Assembly: GCA_016926455.1 (NCBI GenBank)
Contig: JAFGOO010000184.1
Span: 1 to 5,597 of the forward strand
DNA length: 5,597 nucleotides
Source: Methanosarcinaceae archaeon
Lineage (GTDB): Archaea > Halobacteriota > Methanosarcinia > Methanosarcinales > Methanosarcinaceae
Direction of reading: 5' to 3'
The stretch's first letter is position 1; every line of letters begins with the position of its first letter. The translations under genes were made by a program, and so were the position numbers. The notes below the pieces were generated by a model. The model saw only the letters and a program-made list of their open reading frames with translations, had not been told where the DNA came from and searched no databases. This document shows, piece after piece, positions 1-5,597 of this stretch.

Positions 1-900
1 ACTGAAATACCTGATATCCGCCCCCGCCAGTTCAAGCAGTTCGATATTGTCATGATAATAGAAATTGAATGCTTCATCCAGTGCAACGCCTATTTTGGGG
101 CGTTCGATTACCGGGCGTGGTAAGAATATCGATTTTTTGGGAGTTTTCAGGGGTTCTGCAGTCTGTGCGATTGCCAATACTCTCTCGATGTCAATGCCTT
201 CATCGATAATATCCCCAATGGCGCCCATCCGTTCATTGAAGTCAGCAGCTCTGCGCCGCCCTTCAAGGGCAGGCACCAGTCCCAGATGGCGCATGGAAAT
301 CTCCATGGAACTATCCCTTGGGATTATACCAATCACAGGTAACATTGTGTAATGTTCAACTGCTTCTCTCGCCTTTTTTCCATGTCTTCCCCCTCCAATG
401 TTGTTAAGGATTACACCTGTAATATTGACATCTGGATCAAAGGTTTTGTAGCCATTAACAAGCGCCGCAACTGAACGTGTGATACTTCTTGCATTGATAA
501 TAAGAATGACTGGGCACTTCAGTATCTTTGCTATCTGGGCGGTGCTTCCGATATCGCTAAGGCTTTCGAACCCTTCATATAATCCACGAACTCCTTCAAT
601 AACTGCTATGTCGGCTCCATTATCCTCATTGCAGGCATGGGTATAGACATCCAGTATCTCGTCTTCGTCCATAAGATAGCCATCAATATTCCGGGCACTG
701 CGATTGGTAATGCCGGAATAGTAGCTTGGGTCTATGTAATCCAGTCCCACCTTGAAAGACTGGACCTTATAACCGCGACTAACCAGTGCAGACAGCAGTC
801 CGATTGTGATTGTGGTCTTGCCGGAGGATGACCTGTCAGCGGCCAGCAGCACCCTTGGGATTGGTTTTGCTTCAGTGTGGGAAGTCTCTGTTTGAAGCAT
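1..900 (-). CDS. cfbB: Ni-sirohydrochlorin a,c-diamide synthase CfbB, N-terminal 300 residues (cut by window edge)
   Basis: This enzyme of the CobB/CbiA family uses ATP and glutamine to convert the a and c acetate groups of Ni-sirohydrochlorin to amides, the second step of F430 synthesis. I translated it by hand: the frame is open from the ATG at 900 to position 1 with no stop. Visible motifs are a P-loop ADRSSSGKTT (residues 21-30), KVGLDYIDPSYY (50-61), RNIDG (70-74), the Walker-B-like EGVRGLYEG (102-110), GVILNN (162-167), RHLGLVP (204-210) and IGVALDEAFNFYYHDN (270-285), which opens the second domain. The class I amidotransferase part with its catalytic Cys and His lies outside the window; family members are roughly 450-500 residues. 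The start follows the cfbC stop by 16 bp with only a weak GAG-type ribosome site, so translational coupling is likely. A GTG at 933 is a less likely start. Cobyrinate diamide synthase (CbiA) is the alternative by family, but the cfb context decides for CfbB. Confidence -1.
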   Translation of the reverse strand, partial: MLQTETSHTEAKPIPRVLLAADRSSSGKTTITIGLLSALVSRGYKVQSFKVGLDYIDPSYYSGITNRSARNIDGYLMDEDEILDVYTHACNEDNGADIAVIEGVRGLYEGFESLSDIGSTAQIAKILKCPVILIINARSITRSVAALVNGYKTFDPDVNITGVILNNIGGGRHGKKAREAVEHYTMLPVIGIIPRDSSMEISMRHLGLVPALEGRRRAADFNERMGAIGDIIDEGIDIERVLAIAQTAEPLKTPKKSIFLPRPVIERPKIGVALDEAFNFYYHDNIELLELAGADIRYFS

Positions 901-916
901 ATATATTTGCTCGTTA

Positions 917-1711
917 TCAGCGCGTAAGTTCACGTAGACGTTCATCTTCTAGGGCATCAGGCATGACCGCTTTGTCCCGTGACATTATCACGTGAGCCAG
1001 TTTCCGGTACACATTTGCAATCCCTGAATAAGGTGCCTTTTCCATCACAGAATAACCATCGCGTTCACAGTCTTGGACAATCTGTTCTTTTGGTATGAAT
1101 GCTATCATTTCGCTGCCAATTTCCTCAGCGAACTTGCGTACGATCTCTTCCTCACGACTGACATTACGTGAATTGCAGATAACGCCACTTAGTTGGGTAT
1201 TGATCTTTTTCAAGCCCCGGCAGATATTGTTTGCCGCATACAAAGGCATGTACTCGCCTGATGTCAGTACGTATGCCTCGTTGACAAGTCCTTTCCTGAT
1301 AGGCGCCACAAACCCTCCGCAAACGATATCACCGGGTACGTCATAAATGATAAGGTCAGCCACCTCCAGCTCTTTTGAGATTTTCTTGAGTTTCTGTATG
1401 GCTACAATGATACCACGTCCGGCACATCCGATTCCTGGTTCGGGACCACCGACTTCCACGCATTTCACACCGTTGTAGCCTTCAAAAATCACATCTTCTT
1501 CCTTTATATCCAGTCCGCTTCGCATAAGGTTTAGGATTGTGGGTATGCGCCTGCCTCCAAGAAGTGTGATGGACGAGTCGCTTTTGGGATCACATCCTAT
1601 AATCATAACCCTATGACCCTCATCTGCACATGCTGCGGCAACGTTCGATGCTGTACTTGATTTTCCGATGCCACCTTTGCCGTATATCGCTATTCTCTTC
1701 TGTTCTTTCAT
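917..1711 (-). CDS. cfbC: Ni-sirohydrochlorin a,c-diamide reductive cyclase, NifH-like reductase component CfbC
   Basis: This is the iron protein of the simplified nitrogenase-like complex that reduces Ni-sirohydrochlorin a,c-diamide. It is expected to act as a homodimer that holds one [4Fe-4S] cluster between subunits and passes electrons to CfbD with ATP hydrolysis. The 264-residue protein shows the NifH-type P-loop GKGGIGKSS (11-19), IGCDPKSDSS (38-47), GGPEPGIGCAGRG (88-100) and the switch II stretch DVPGDIVCGGF (124-134). Cys96 and Cys131 match the two cluster ligands of NifH (near 97 and 132). It resembles NifH closely, but no nifDK-like pair is present and the partner nearby is CfbD. 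The start is preceded by AAGGCGG about 11 nt upstream. cfbB follows after 16 bp. Upstream it is separated from cfbD by an unusually long 345 bp with a relic gene, so it may have its own promoter. Confidence -1.
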   Translation of the reverse strand: MKEQKRIAIYGKGGIGKSSTASNVAAACADEGHRVMIIGCDPKSDSSITLLGGRRIPTILNLMRSGLDIKEEDVIFEGYNGVKCVEVGGPEPGIGCAGRGIIVAIQKLKKISKELEVADLIIYDVPGDIVCGGFVAPIRKGLVNEAYVLTSGEYMPLYAANNICRGLKKINTQLSGVICNSRNVSREEEIVRKFAEEIGSEMIAFIPKEQIVQDCERDGYSVMEKAPYSGIANVYRKLAHVIMSRDKAVMPDALEDERLRELTR

Positions 1712-1746
1712 TTTACTGCAAGCCGCCTTGAATTATCTTGATATGA

Positions 1747-1772
1747 GAATAATTGCTAATATAGAATTATTC
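1747..1772. repeat. Perfect 8-bp inverted repeat upstream of cfbC
   Basis: GAATAATT (1747-1754) and AATTATTC (1765-1772) are exact inverse copies separated by 10 bp. The stop codon of the nucleotidyltransferase relic lies in the spacer. As RNA it could form an AT-only-rich hairpin 39-64 nt before the first codon of cfbC. No T-run follows it on the minus strand, so an intrinsic terminator is not supported. It may be a processing element, a protein-binding palindrome or chance in AT-rich sequence. Confidence -1.
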
Positions 1773-1977
1773 GATCTAGCATTTTTGCTTGTCTTTTTGA
1801 CAAAATTTCTACGTCCCATCTGCAGATTTTCTTTTCGCCTCTTGCACAAGAGCCAAACAAAATTACACTTTTTAGCTGGTTCCTATATCTATTTTGTAGT
1901 TCACCTTTTAGTTCCTGAAGAATGTCCATAATAGGCACTGAATCACCTAGTTTTTTAATATCCAATTCAATCACCAT
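1756..1977 (-). pseudogene. Decayed minimal nucleotidyltransferase (MNT/MntA-like) inside the cfb operon
   Basis: The 73-residue product has the N-terminal half of a minimal nucleotidyltransferase: an amphipathic helix (LQELKGELQNRYRNQ, 20-34), then the strand and turn VILFGSCARGE (38-48), which is the GSxxxRG signature. The expected SDxD metal-binding motif is not intact: residues 52-59 read CRWDVEIL, with DVE in place of DxD. In the next frame positions 1829-1812 encode KSADGT, which fits the loop usually seen before the SDxD, so compensating small indels are likely. The protein ends at TAG soon after, while family members are about 100 residues or more. A good GAGGAG site (1995-2000) lies 17 nt before the ATG, farther than usual. 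No HEPN-type partner gene is present. I regard it as a non-functional relic; a short expressed protein without transferase activity cannot be excluded. Confidence -1.
1757..1764 (-). promoter_or_regulatory. Possible internal TATA box for cfbC-cfbB
   Basis: On the minus strand this reads CTATATTA, a fair match to an archaeal TATA box. Start of transcription about 26 bp downstream would fall near 1734, giving a leader of about 23 nt that still contains the AAGGCGG ribosome site of cfbC. The element sits in the spacer of an inverted repeat. This is inference from position and composition only, in an AT-rich region. Confidence -1.
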
Positions 1978-2056
1978 TCATTGCTATTATATTACTCCTC
2001 AGAAATATCTTTTTGAGCCAAACTTAATAAGAAAGAAATCCTTATCATGTTATTTA

Positions 2057-3166
2057 TTATTCTTTCGCAACTTCCCGCAGTGTTGCACCGAATTCAGACT
2101 CAACGATATGATTCACACCAAGGGTTTTAGGGTGCAGGTCGATCTCTACGATCACATGCTCATGCCCCATTTCCTTTAACGGTAGCACCTGCCTAGGACC
2201 GTTTGTAACTGATATCAGTTCCATGCCAGAAAGATTCTCCATAGGTAATGCATGCGGAACTCCGGTTATAACAGCAAAATCATAATCACTGTATTTTTCT
2301 CCGATAAGTTTGCTGGCAACATTGCCTGCAATAGGATACTCGTCCATCCCGCCAATAATCTCGTGAATTTCAATACCATGTTCCTTGAAATCTTTCAAGA
2401 TACATTCTGCATGATGGCGCACTCGGGGAAGCCCCAGAGTCTCATCAAGGTTTGCCATGTTCACAACCTTTTGTTCAACACCGAACTGACGAGCAATCTC
2501 TGTTACAGCAACCGTGATATCAGCAAACATGTACCCTGTCTCTTTCTTAGCATTCATGATTGTAATGCCACGTTTGCCGGCTTTTAGTAGTTCGATGATA
2601 CGCTTTGCAACCGTATATTTCACATCACCACGGGAAGGTGCGAGATACTCCCTACTTGCGGCACCGTGGCGTTTCTCGACCATTGTGGCTTCTTCTAGCA
2701 GGAACTTCTGGCGCTCGAACTCGTCCTCGTCTATGATTCCTGCATCCAGCGCAGATTCCAATGCAAACACCACACCCTTTGTGTTGTTCCGGTAGCCTGC
2801 ATGCACTTCCACTTCAATGACCGGTATGTCGGGATTGGCTTCCAGCACAGCCTCGTGTAGCTCCTCTCCTATTATCATACTTGCGCAGGTTCCCACCACA
2901 CCTATGAGTTTTGGATTGAACATGTCAATTACTTTTTTTATAAGGTCCACAAGATCATCGTGTCCACCAAAGACGAAACCGCTATCATCTAGTGCCGTTG
3001 TGACAACATGTATGCCATCTTCTTCCAGTAGGCGGGCGTGCTTGAAGGAACACCCCGGTGGTCCGTGCAGAATAGCAACATCCACATTCAGGTCCCGCAA
3101 TGTGTATAGTGCAGCAACTATCGAACTCGGGCGTGGATGAATGATTGAAATGTTTTCTGTGTTCAT
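2057..3166 (-). CDS. cfbD: Ni-sirohydrochlorin a,c-diamide reductive cyclase, NifD-like component CfbD
   Basis: This is the catalytic component of the F430 nitrogenase-like reductase. It receives electrons from CfbC and reduces the Ni-sirohydrochlorin a,c-diamide macrocycle with gamma-lactam ring formation, giving seco-F430. The family is a homodimer, unlike the NifDK heterotetramer, so the single NifD-type gene here is expected. In 369 residues it shows HGPPGCSFKH (34-43, Cys39), ALDDSGFVFGGHDDL (58-72), VVGTCASMIIGEEL (90-103, Cys94) and IPVIEVEVHAGY (114-125). These are the nitrogenase-component positions around the P-cluster or its simple [4Fe-4S] counterpart. Cys39 and Cys94 are the candidate cluster ligands; a third cysteine, Cys255, lies in a helical region. 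The length is shorter than NifD (about 480-500), as is usual for CfbD. The start is set by a strong AAAAGGAGA site. It follows cfbE by 24 bp. Confidence -1.
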   Translation of the reverse strand: MNTENISIIHPRPSSIVAALYTLRDLNVDVAILHGPPGCSFKHARLLEEDGIHVVTTALDDSGFVFGGHDDLVDLIKKVIDMFNPKLIGVVGTCASMIIGEELHEAVLEANPDIPVIEVEVHAGYRNNTKGVVFALESALDAGIIDEDEFERQKFLLEEATMVEKRHGAASREYLAPSRGDVKYTVAKRIIELLKAGKRGITIMNAKKETGYMFADITVAVTEIARQFGVEQKVVNMANLDETLGLPRVRHHAECILKDFKEHGIEIHEIIGGMDEYPIAGNVASKLIGEKYSDYDFAVITGVPHALPMENLSGMELISVTNGPRQVLPLKEMGHEHVIVEIDLHPKTLGVNHIVESEFGATLREVAKE

Positions 3167-3170
3167 AGTA

Positions 3171-3179
3171 TCTCCTTTT
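3171..3179 (-). promoter_or_regulatory. Strong ribosome binding site of cfbD
   Basis: On the minus strand this reads AAAAGGAGA, with the GGAG core 5 nt before the ATG. It is the best Shine-Dalgarno match in the cluster and lies in the 24-bp gap between cfbE and cfbD, so it fixes the cfbD start. Confidence -1.
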
Positions 3180-3190
3180 GTGTAGCGCTA

Positions 3191-4558
3191 TTATCTAAAA
3201 GATTTAACGCATGAAAGTATGAGATCATTGGGAGCGGTTATTTCTTCTGAAAGCTGAAGTCCTTCATTCAATGTGCCTGCATAGTGTGCATTTTTGTATT
3301 CCACTACATGCATACGATCACCTACTAGTATTAGTTCACCAATATCATTGCCCCGATATTCAACAAACCGAGCAACCTCCTCCGGAGGCAGACCTTCACA
3401 GACCTGTGCTGCTTCTTCACCCAGTATCATAACGATTTTACCCCCAAACTTTTTTTCAAGCGCATATGCAAGACATTTTTCAGCAGATTGTATGTCCATT
3501 CCTGAATTAGAGTTATCGATCAATGTCCTGCCGTTATAAACTTGCTCACGCATCCTGCCCCGAAGCCCCCTAAATTCACTAAGCACCTTGGCAATGGTTT
3601 CAAGATTAACACCAAATTCAAGTGCTGCTGCTGTGGCTGCAGCCATGGCTGTGACATATGATTCAGCATCATAACCGGAAAACAATGTTGCAGATGAAGT
3701 TCCTCGATTTGATCTGATTGTGATGTTATGTTGTTTGAGCTGTACATTTACATCGGAATTATCATTGTATGAATCACTGAAGATGACCGTTTTTTTCTGC
3801 ATCTTCTGAGCGTGCCGGATAGCAGTGGCTGCATTAGAGTTTATGATTATCGTGCTGTTCTTTTTTGCGTTATCGATAAGCTGGACTTTGGCATCACTTG
3901 CCAATCCGGTACCACTGGCAATCCTGTAATCCTGTACAAGAGTTGTGAGAATCCCCAGATCAGCATACCCCGTGCCACCGATGGACACTTCAAAGATGTA
4001 CACATCCGGCGCGATGTCTGCAGACACTGTCATGTCCACAGCCTGAAGGATGTTACCTGGAGCAATGCTCAGACCGCTCCCTATCTGTACAACAGTGCCG
4101 CTTTTCCAATGTTCAAGACCACGGGACGTGTGCAGCACAACATCCATGTTGCGGGAAAGGATGTCTGCAAGAATAGATGATGTACTTGTTTTTGCTTTTG
4201 TGCCTGTGACTTCAATGATTTTCGACCCTGTAATCCTTTTGTCCTGCGCCAGTATCTTACCTACAATCTGATGGTGAGTTTTGACCTTTTTACCCGATTC
4301 AAGTGCTTGATGCAGCATCTGGTAGTGCGGGTCAAGATGCACAGGTGCTGCAATTAAGTCAAAATTTTCCACTGACAGCGGTTTTTTTGAGGTACGTATC
4401 CCATGGTTCTGGCGCAGTTCAGAAATAATCGCACTAGATACCGTGTCATAGACATCAACTGCACTAACGTTGCAACCAAGTTCTGCCAGTTTTTGTGCAA
4501 TGATAATTCCGCCGTGGGTCAGGTCGAGGACCACAACATTTTTTTGACCTGCAGACAT
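3191..4558 (-). CDS. cfbE: Coenzyme F430 synthetase CfbE (Mur ligase-like)
   Basis: This cytoplasmic ATP-dependent ligase performs the last step, activating the propionate-derived acid of seco-F430 and closing the six-membered carbocyclic ring to form F430. It belongs to the Mur ligase family (MurC/D/E/F relatives). In 455 residues there is an N-terminal Rossmann-like part (VVVLDLTHGGIIIAQKLAELG, in part 8-20), the ATP-binding loop EVTGTKAKTST (116-126), the central-domain segment FEVSIGGTGYADLG (189-202, with Glu190 as a likely Mg-site residue), and the C-terminal domain motifs GLRGRM (331-336) and IDNSNSGM (347-354). The protein ends NDLILSCVKSFR, like the final strand and turn of Mur ligases. 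Peptidoglycan-type Mur activity is unlikely given the neighbours. The cfbA stop is 12 bp upstream and no clear Shine-Dalgarno sequence precedes the ATG, which suggests translational coupling to cfbA. The P-loop has Ala in place of the usual Gly before the Lys. Confidence -1.
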   Translation of the reverse strand: MSAGQKNVVVLDLTHGGIIIAQKLAELGCNVSAVDVYDTVSSAIISELRQNHGIRTSKKPLSVENFDLIAAPVHLDPHYQMLHQALESGKKVKTHHQIVGKILAQDKRITGSKIIEVTGTKAKTSTSSILADILSRNMDVVLHTSRGLEHWKSGTVVQIGSGLSIAPGNILQAVDMTVSADIAPDVYIFEVSIGGTGYADLGILTTLVQDYRIASGTGLASDAKVQLIDNAKKNSTIIINSNAATAIRHAQKMQKKTVIFSDSYNDNSDVNVQLKQHNITIRSNRGTSSATLFSGYDAESYVTAMAAATAAALEFGVNLETIAKVLSEFRGLRGRMREQVYNGRTLIDNSNSGMDIQSAEKCLAYALEKKFGGKIVMILGEEAAQVCEGLPPEEVARFVEYRGNDIGELILVGDRMHVVEYKNAHYAGTLNEGLQLSEEITAPNDLILSCVKSFR

Positions 4559-4570
4559 TTTCTGTTCTGT

Positions 4571-4966
4571 TTATAAAGCTTCCCGCGCTCTTTCGAAAAC
4601 AAGGTCTGCAATAAGTTCGTGCGCACCGAGCGGTTTTCCATATACTATCCTGACATCCTGTCCATCAATCTGAATACTAGACTGATTGTTTCCGTCCTCA
4701 ATTCCTAGTATTTCTGGGATGTCTTTTGTTATGTGTACTCCCGACGCAAGAAATACCGGAACTGCTGCGATGGTGGTTACACCTGTACCAGCAAAGGATT
4801 GAAGCGCGTCTTTGATGGTCGGTTCGTCCATGTTCATAAAACCAACCCTCACAACAAAATCATCGTGTTTTTTTGCAATATTTTCTGCCACACCTGTAAC
4901 TACCTCTTTATTGTATGGAAGTTTACTTCCATGCCCGATAGCTAATATACCTATTTTTCCACTCAT
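4571..4966 (-). CDS. cfbA: Sirohydrochlorin nickelochelatase CfbA (CbiX-small type)
   Basis: This class II chelatase inserts Ni2+ into sirohydrochlorin, the first committed step to F430. Small CbiX proteins of this kind work as homodimers and can also insert cobalt for cobalamin synthesis. The 131-residue length is typical of the short archaeal form, which is half the size of the duplicated bacterial chelatases. Visible motifs are LAIGHGSKLPYN (8-19) with His12, VRVGFMNMDEPTI (39-51), and AAVPVFLASGVHITKDIPE (67-85) with His78. The two histidines are the expected metal-binding residues. The region after residue 88 has no histidine-rich loop, unlike some CbiX proteins. The ATG is preceded by AGAGGT at 7 nt spacing. 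It is the first gene of the operon and cfbE follows after 12 bp. Confidence -1.
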   Translation of the reverse strand: MSGKIGILAIGHGSKLPYNKEVVTGVAENIAKKHDDFVVRVGFMNMDEPTIKDALQSFAGTGVTTIAAVPVFLASGVHITKDIPEILGIEDGNNQSSIQIDGQDVRIVYGKPLGAHELIADLVFERAREAL

Positions 4967-4973
4967 TTTTGGT

Positions 4974-4979
4974 ACCTCT
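4974..4979 (-). promoter_or_regulatory. Ribosome binding site of cfbA
   Basis: On the minus strand this reads AGAGGT, 7 nt before the cfbA ATG. Its presence argues for a leadered transcript, which disfavours the close TATA-like element at 4990-4997 as the main promoter, since that would give an almost leaderless start. Confidence -1.
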
Positions 4980-4989
4980 ATGATATTTT

Positions 4990-4997
4990 TATTTAAA
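4990..4997 (-). promoter_or_regulatory. TATA-like element close to cfbA (alternative)
   Basis: The minus strand reads TTTAAATA, a good archaeal TATA match by sequence. Its predicted start site, about 26 bp downstream, would fall near 4967, directly at the ATG. That would exclude the AGAGGT site from the transcript. I rate it below the element at 5056-5063. Confidence -1.
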
Positions 4998-5038
4998 CAA
5001 CACTATAATTGTCTTCGGTGTTACTAAGAGAGTTGTTT
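4995..5038. repeat. Nested inverted repeats in the cfbA leader/promoter region
   Basis: The outer arms AAACAAC (4995-5001) and GTTGTTT (5032-5038) are exact inverse copies. An inner pair, AACAC (4999-5003) and GTGTT (5018-5022), overlaps the left outer arm, so only one of the two pairings can form at a time. They lie between the preferred TATA-like element and the cfbA start. They could be an operator (for example for a nickel-responsive regulator) or alternative RNA hairpins. No known regulator site was recognised, and chance is possible in AT-rich DNA. Confidence -1.
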
Positions 5039-5055
5039 TACTGTGAAGGTTATTA

Positions 5056-5063
5056 GATATAAG
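5056..5063 (-). promoter_or_regulatory. Preferred TATA box of the cfb operon
   Basis: On the minus strand this reads CTTATATC, preceded by the A-rich ATTAAAAAGT, which fits a BRE-like purine-rich stretch. Transcription would begin near 5033 and give a leader of about 67 nt that carries the AGAGGT ribosome site of cfbA. This is pattern matching and spacing only. Confidence -1.
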
Positions 5064-5224
5064 ACTTTTTAATCTTTGGGGCTGCAAAAATTGGTGTTAG
5101 AACATTAAACTGTCGTTACCAAACACTCAAATACAGTAGCAACAGGAAGGTATACGTCATTATCCATAAAAATTAGCACCAAAAGCAAAGTATTTTACGA
5201 ATGACGAGTGCAGGGGCAGAGAAA
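5064..5224. other. Intergenic sequence without recognised gene
   Basis: Together with the cfb promoter region this forms the 357-bp gap between cfbA and the tnpB relic. I see no coding frame with family resemblance and no tRNA or other known RNA. Short inverted repeats are present: CGTCATT (5155-5161) with AATGACG (5200-5206), exact, and TTGGTGTTAG (5091-5100) with TTAGCACCAA (5173-5182), imperfect. A transposon end may lie in the right part of this stretch. Confidence -1.
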
Positions 5225-5260
5225 GTCTATGTTCTTTAGACATGGGATGACTCTTATCCC
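5225..5260 (+). repeat. Two adjacent 5-bp-stem hairpins upstream of the tnpB relic
   Basis: Two small hairpins follow each other with a 2-nt gap. The first is GTCTA (5225-5229) pairing with TAGAC (5237-5241) around a 7-nt loop TGTTCTT. The second is GGGAT (5244-5248) pairing with ATCCC (5256-5260) around a 7-nt loop GACTCTT. Stem length, loop length and the loop ending CTT are the same. Elements of the IS200/IS605 group carry subterminal hairpins at their ends, and the position about 65-100 bp before a tnpB frame fits the left end of such an element. The assignment is inference. Confidence -1.
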
Positions 5261-5323
5261 GCCTTTTAGTTGACACTAAAAACCAGAAAAAAGTTCTTAA
5301 TTAAATAGGAATTATTCGTAATT

Positions 5324-5597
5324 ATGCGTAAAACATACAAGTTCCGTATATATGCTAATAAATCCCGGAAAAAAACATGGAGGAGAGCTTGGAGTTATGC
5401 AGGCAGGTGTATAAACGGACACTTGCAGAACAAAAGCAAGCGTATTAAGAATCAGGAAAAACGTTATCTAACTACACACTAAATAAACTACTTCCACAAT
5501 GGAAGACCGAAAATCCCGAATACAAAGAAGTGTTCTCGCAAACTCTTCAGGATTTGAACATTAAAGGGATGCTCAAAAATCATTGTCTTGCAAAGAG
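5324..5597 (+). pseudogene. tnpB: Broken TnpB (IS200/IS605-IS1341 type) pseudogene, 5' part, runs off the window
   Basis: TnpB is the RNA-guided RuvC-type nuclease encoded by IS200/IS605-group elements. From the ATG at 5324 the frame reads MRKTYKFRIYANKSRKK, the typical TnpB N-terminus (usually with Pro where Ala is). It then loses the frame in a run of seven A (5369-5375); one more A would restore it. In the shifted frame from 5377 it reads MEESLELCRQVYKRTLAEQ and continues in family-like sequence to an in-frame TAA at 5446-5448. A single change from GAA would explain this stop. Family-like sequence resumes with ESGKTLSNYTLNKLLPQW and YKEVFSQTLQD. The last residues before the edge match the family less well. 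RuvC and zinc-finger regions are outside the window. With one frameshift and one stop within 125 bp, it cannot make a full protein. No tnpA (Y1 transposase) is seen upstream. Confidence -1.

Noticed and set aside
65..352. Plus-strand open frames over 65-352, 637-831 and 810-995
   Set aside because: They lie opposite cfbB and cfbC, show no family resemblance or ribosome sites, and the minus-strand frames have clear motifs.
1668..1931. Plus-strand 87-residue frame with a hydrophobic look
   Set aside because: It runs antisense through the cfbC start and the nucleotidyltransferase relic. Its hydrophobic residues come from AT-rich antisense codons.
2020..2056. Possible transcription terminator after cfbD
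   Set aside because: The minus strand has a T-rich patch and a 5-bp ATAAG/CTTAT pairing with a long loop, too weak to call a terminator, and cfbC-cfbB are expected to be co-transcribed.
917..3166. Nitrogenase (nifH/nifD) or chlorophyll-type reductase genes
   Set aside because: Only one NifD-like gene is present, with the short CfbD length, and the flanking chelatase, diamide synthase and Mur-like ligase identify the F430 pathway.
3520..3747. Minus-strand 75-residue frame within cfbE
   Set aside because: It is an out-of-frame shadow of cfbE, which is intact across the region.
3812..4180. Plus-strand 122-residue frame opposite cfbE
   Set aside because: Antisense to an intact gene with full Mur ligase motifs; no recognisable domain.
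5041..5323. CRISPR array, tRNA or riboswitch in the right intergenic region
   Set aside because: No repeated units with regular spacing, no cloverleaf, and no recognised riboswitch core were seen.

Overview
The window carries the coenzyme F430 biosynthesis (cfb) cluster of a methanogenic (or closely related methane-oxidising) archaeon, because F430 is the nickel tetrapyrrole of methyl-coenzyme M reductase. The cfbA-cfbE-cfbD-cfbC-cfbB order, the archaeal-style TATA-like elements and a TnpB remnant of a type I associate with Methanosarcinaceae make that family the best guess. The genus cannot be settled from this sequence.

All functional genes lie on the minus strand and are read from right to left: cfbA (4966-4571), cfbE (4558-3191), cfbD (3166-2057), a decayed minimal nucleotidyltransferase (1977-1756), cfbC (1711-917) and cfbB (900 to beyond position 1). 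Gaps are 12, 24 and 16 bp at A/E, E/D and C/B, which indicates one operon. The D/C junction is the exception at 345 bp, where the nucleotidyltransferase remnant and an AT-rich inverted repeat sit. The cluster probably starts from a TATA-like element near 5060, and cfbC-cfbB may also have their own internal promoter.

The five enzymes form a complete route from sirohydrochlorin. CfbA inserts nickel and CfbB amidates the a and c acetate side chains. CfbC and CfbD, a simplified nitrogenase-like reductase pair, carry out the multi-electron ring reduction with gamma-lactam formation. CfbE, a Mur-ligase relative, closes the carbocyclic ring to give F430. CfbB is cut by the window edge and lacks its C-terminal glutaminase part here.

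The right end (about 4970-5597) has no intact gene. It holds the presumed cfb promoter region, several short inverted repeats, two adjacent small hairpins, and a plus-strand tnpB-like pseudogene (from 5324) broken by a frameshift in an A-run and an in-frame stop. I did not find a clearly undescribed system. The most unusual points are the nucleotidyltransferase relic inside the F430 operon and the transposon relic directly upstream of it.
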